Source: an uncultured Eubacteriales bacterium
GTDB lineage: Bacteria; Bacillota; Clostridia; Christensenellales; DTU072
DNA: 5,637 bases
Reading direction: 5' to 3'
Assembly: GCA_902766325.1 (NCBI GenBank)
Contig: CACXDF010000235.1
Location: 1 to 5,637, forward strand
Positions 5,493-5,637 of the stretch are shown piece by piece. The first letter of the stretch is position 1. Each line of letters opens with the position of its first letter. A program made the position numbers and the translations under genes. Under the pieces are notes generated by a model. It did not search any database and was not told the DNA's origin. It was given only the letters and a program-made list of their open reading frames with translations.

Positions 5493-5523
5493 TTGAACAA
5501 TCCTTACGGATTTATGTTATACT
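5493..5523 (+). promoter_or_regulatory. Probable extended -10 promoter of the right-edge gene
   Basis: TATACT (5518-5523) is preceded by TGT, giving an extended -10 element. The best -35 match, TTGAAC (5493-5498), is 19 bp away, longer than ideal. The expected start is near 5530, about 27 nt before the ATG at 5557. Confidence 0.55.
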
Positions 5524-5556
5524 AAAATCGATCCATACTTGAGGAAACTTATTTTT

Positions 5557-5637
5557 ATGATGGTAAAAAGAAGCAAGGCGCTCTATAATGGCAAAATAAT
5601 CGGGATAGAATCCATATATACGATTATCGATGGGAAG
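5557..5637 (+). CDS. Unidentified protein, N-terminal 27 residues (cut by right edge)
   Basis: An open frame begins with tandem ATGs at 5557 and 5560 and continues to the window end. The residues start MMVKRSKALYNGKIIGIE and end in IIDGK. The N-terminus is basic with no signal peptide or membrane segment, so a soluble cytoplasmic protein is likely. TTGAGGA centred near 5542 is the ribosome site; its spacing is already long for the first ATG, which is therefore preferred to the second. A promoter with an extended -10 precedes it. The gene is divergent from the membrane protein-kdgK operon and may share the palindrome at 5436-5453. Too little is visible to assign a family. That it is a real gene is supported by promoter, ribosome site and open frame together. 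Confidence 0.6.
   Translation, partial: MMVKRSKALYNGKIIGIESIYTIIDGK

Overview
The window looks like a chromosomal segment of a Bacillota (Clostridia-type) bacterium. Gene starts are preceded by AGGAG/GGAGG ribosome binding sites, promoters are close to the sigma-A consensus (TTGACA-N17-TATACT, TTGCAT-N17-TATAAT), and there are two small-headed lipoproteins with Gram-positive-style lipoboxes. Composition is roughly balanced GC. No rRNA, tRNA, CRISPR, insertion sequence, phage gene or integration site was found. The species cannot be named from this evidence.

Layout, left to right. Positions 1-208 (minus) hold the N-terminal 69 residues of a metallophosphoesterase-like protein that runs off the left edge; its promoter lies so close to the ATG that the mRNA may be leaderless. 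Positions 209-519 carry no convincing gene but include a hairpin with a T-run pointing to the plus strand. Positions 520-1533 (minus) encode a Gfo/Idh/MocA dehydrogenase of the inositol 2-dehydrogenase type. A 166-bp divergent spacer separates it from an orphan secreted lipoprotein at 1700-2569 (plus). This spacer holds two back-to-back promoters, an 8-bp inverted repeat and a terminator-like hairpin. A bidirectional terminator near 2593-2616 lies between that lipoprotein and the converging gene on the other strand.

Positions 5360 to 2639 (minus) form a likely three-gene operon: a six-helix membrane protein of unknown function, a PfkB-family 2-keto-3-deoxygluconate kinase (kdgK), and a DUF4097-like beta-solenoid lipoprotein. 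The gaps are 31 and 6 bp and one strong promoter lies upstream. A second divergent spacer (5361-5556) with a perfect palindrome leads to the first 27 codons of a plus-strand gene cut by the right edge.

Functionally, two genes point to carbohydrate use: polyol/sugar oxidation by the IolG-like enzyme, and phosphorylation of KDG, an intermediate of uronate and pectin breakdown. The usual partners (KDPG aldolase, uronate isomerase, other iol genes) are absent, so no complete pathway is visible. The envelope proteins have no assigned role. Nothing here clearly amounts to a new defence or mobile system. The most unusual points are the kinase-solenoid lipoprotein pairing, the architecture of the two divergent promoter regions, the possibly leaderless gene and the orphan plus-strand terminator.
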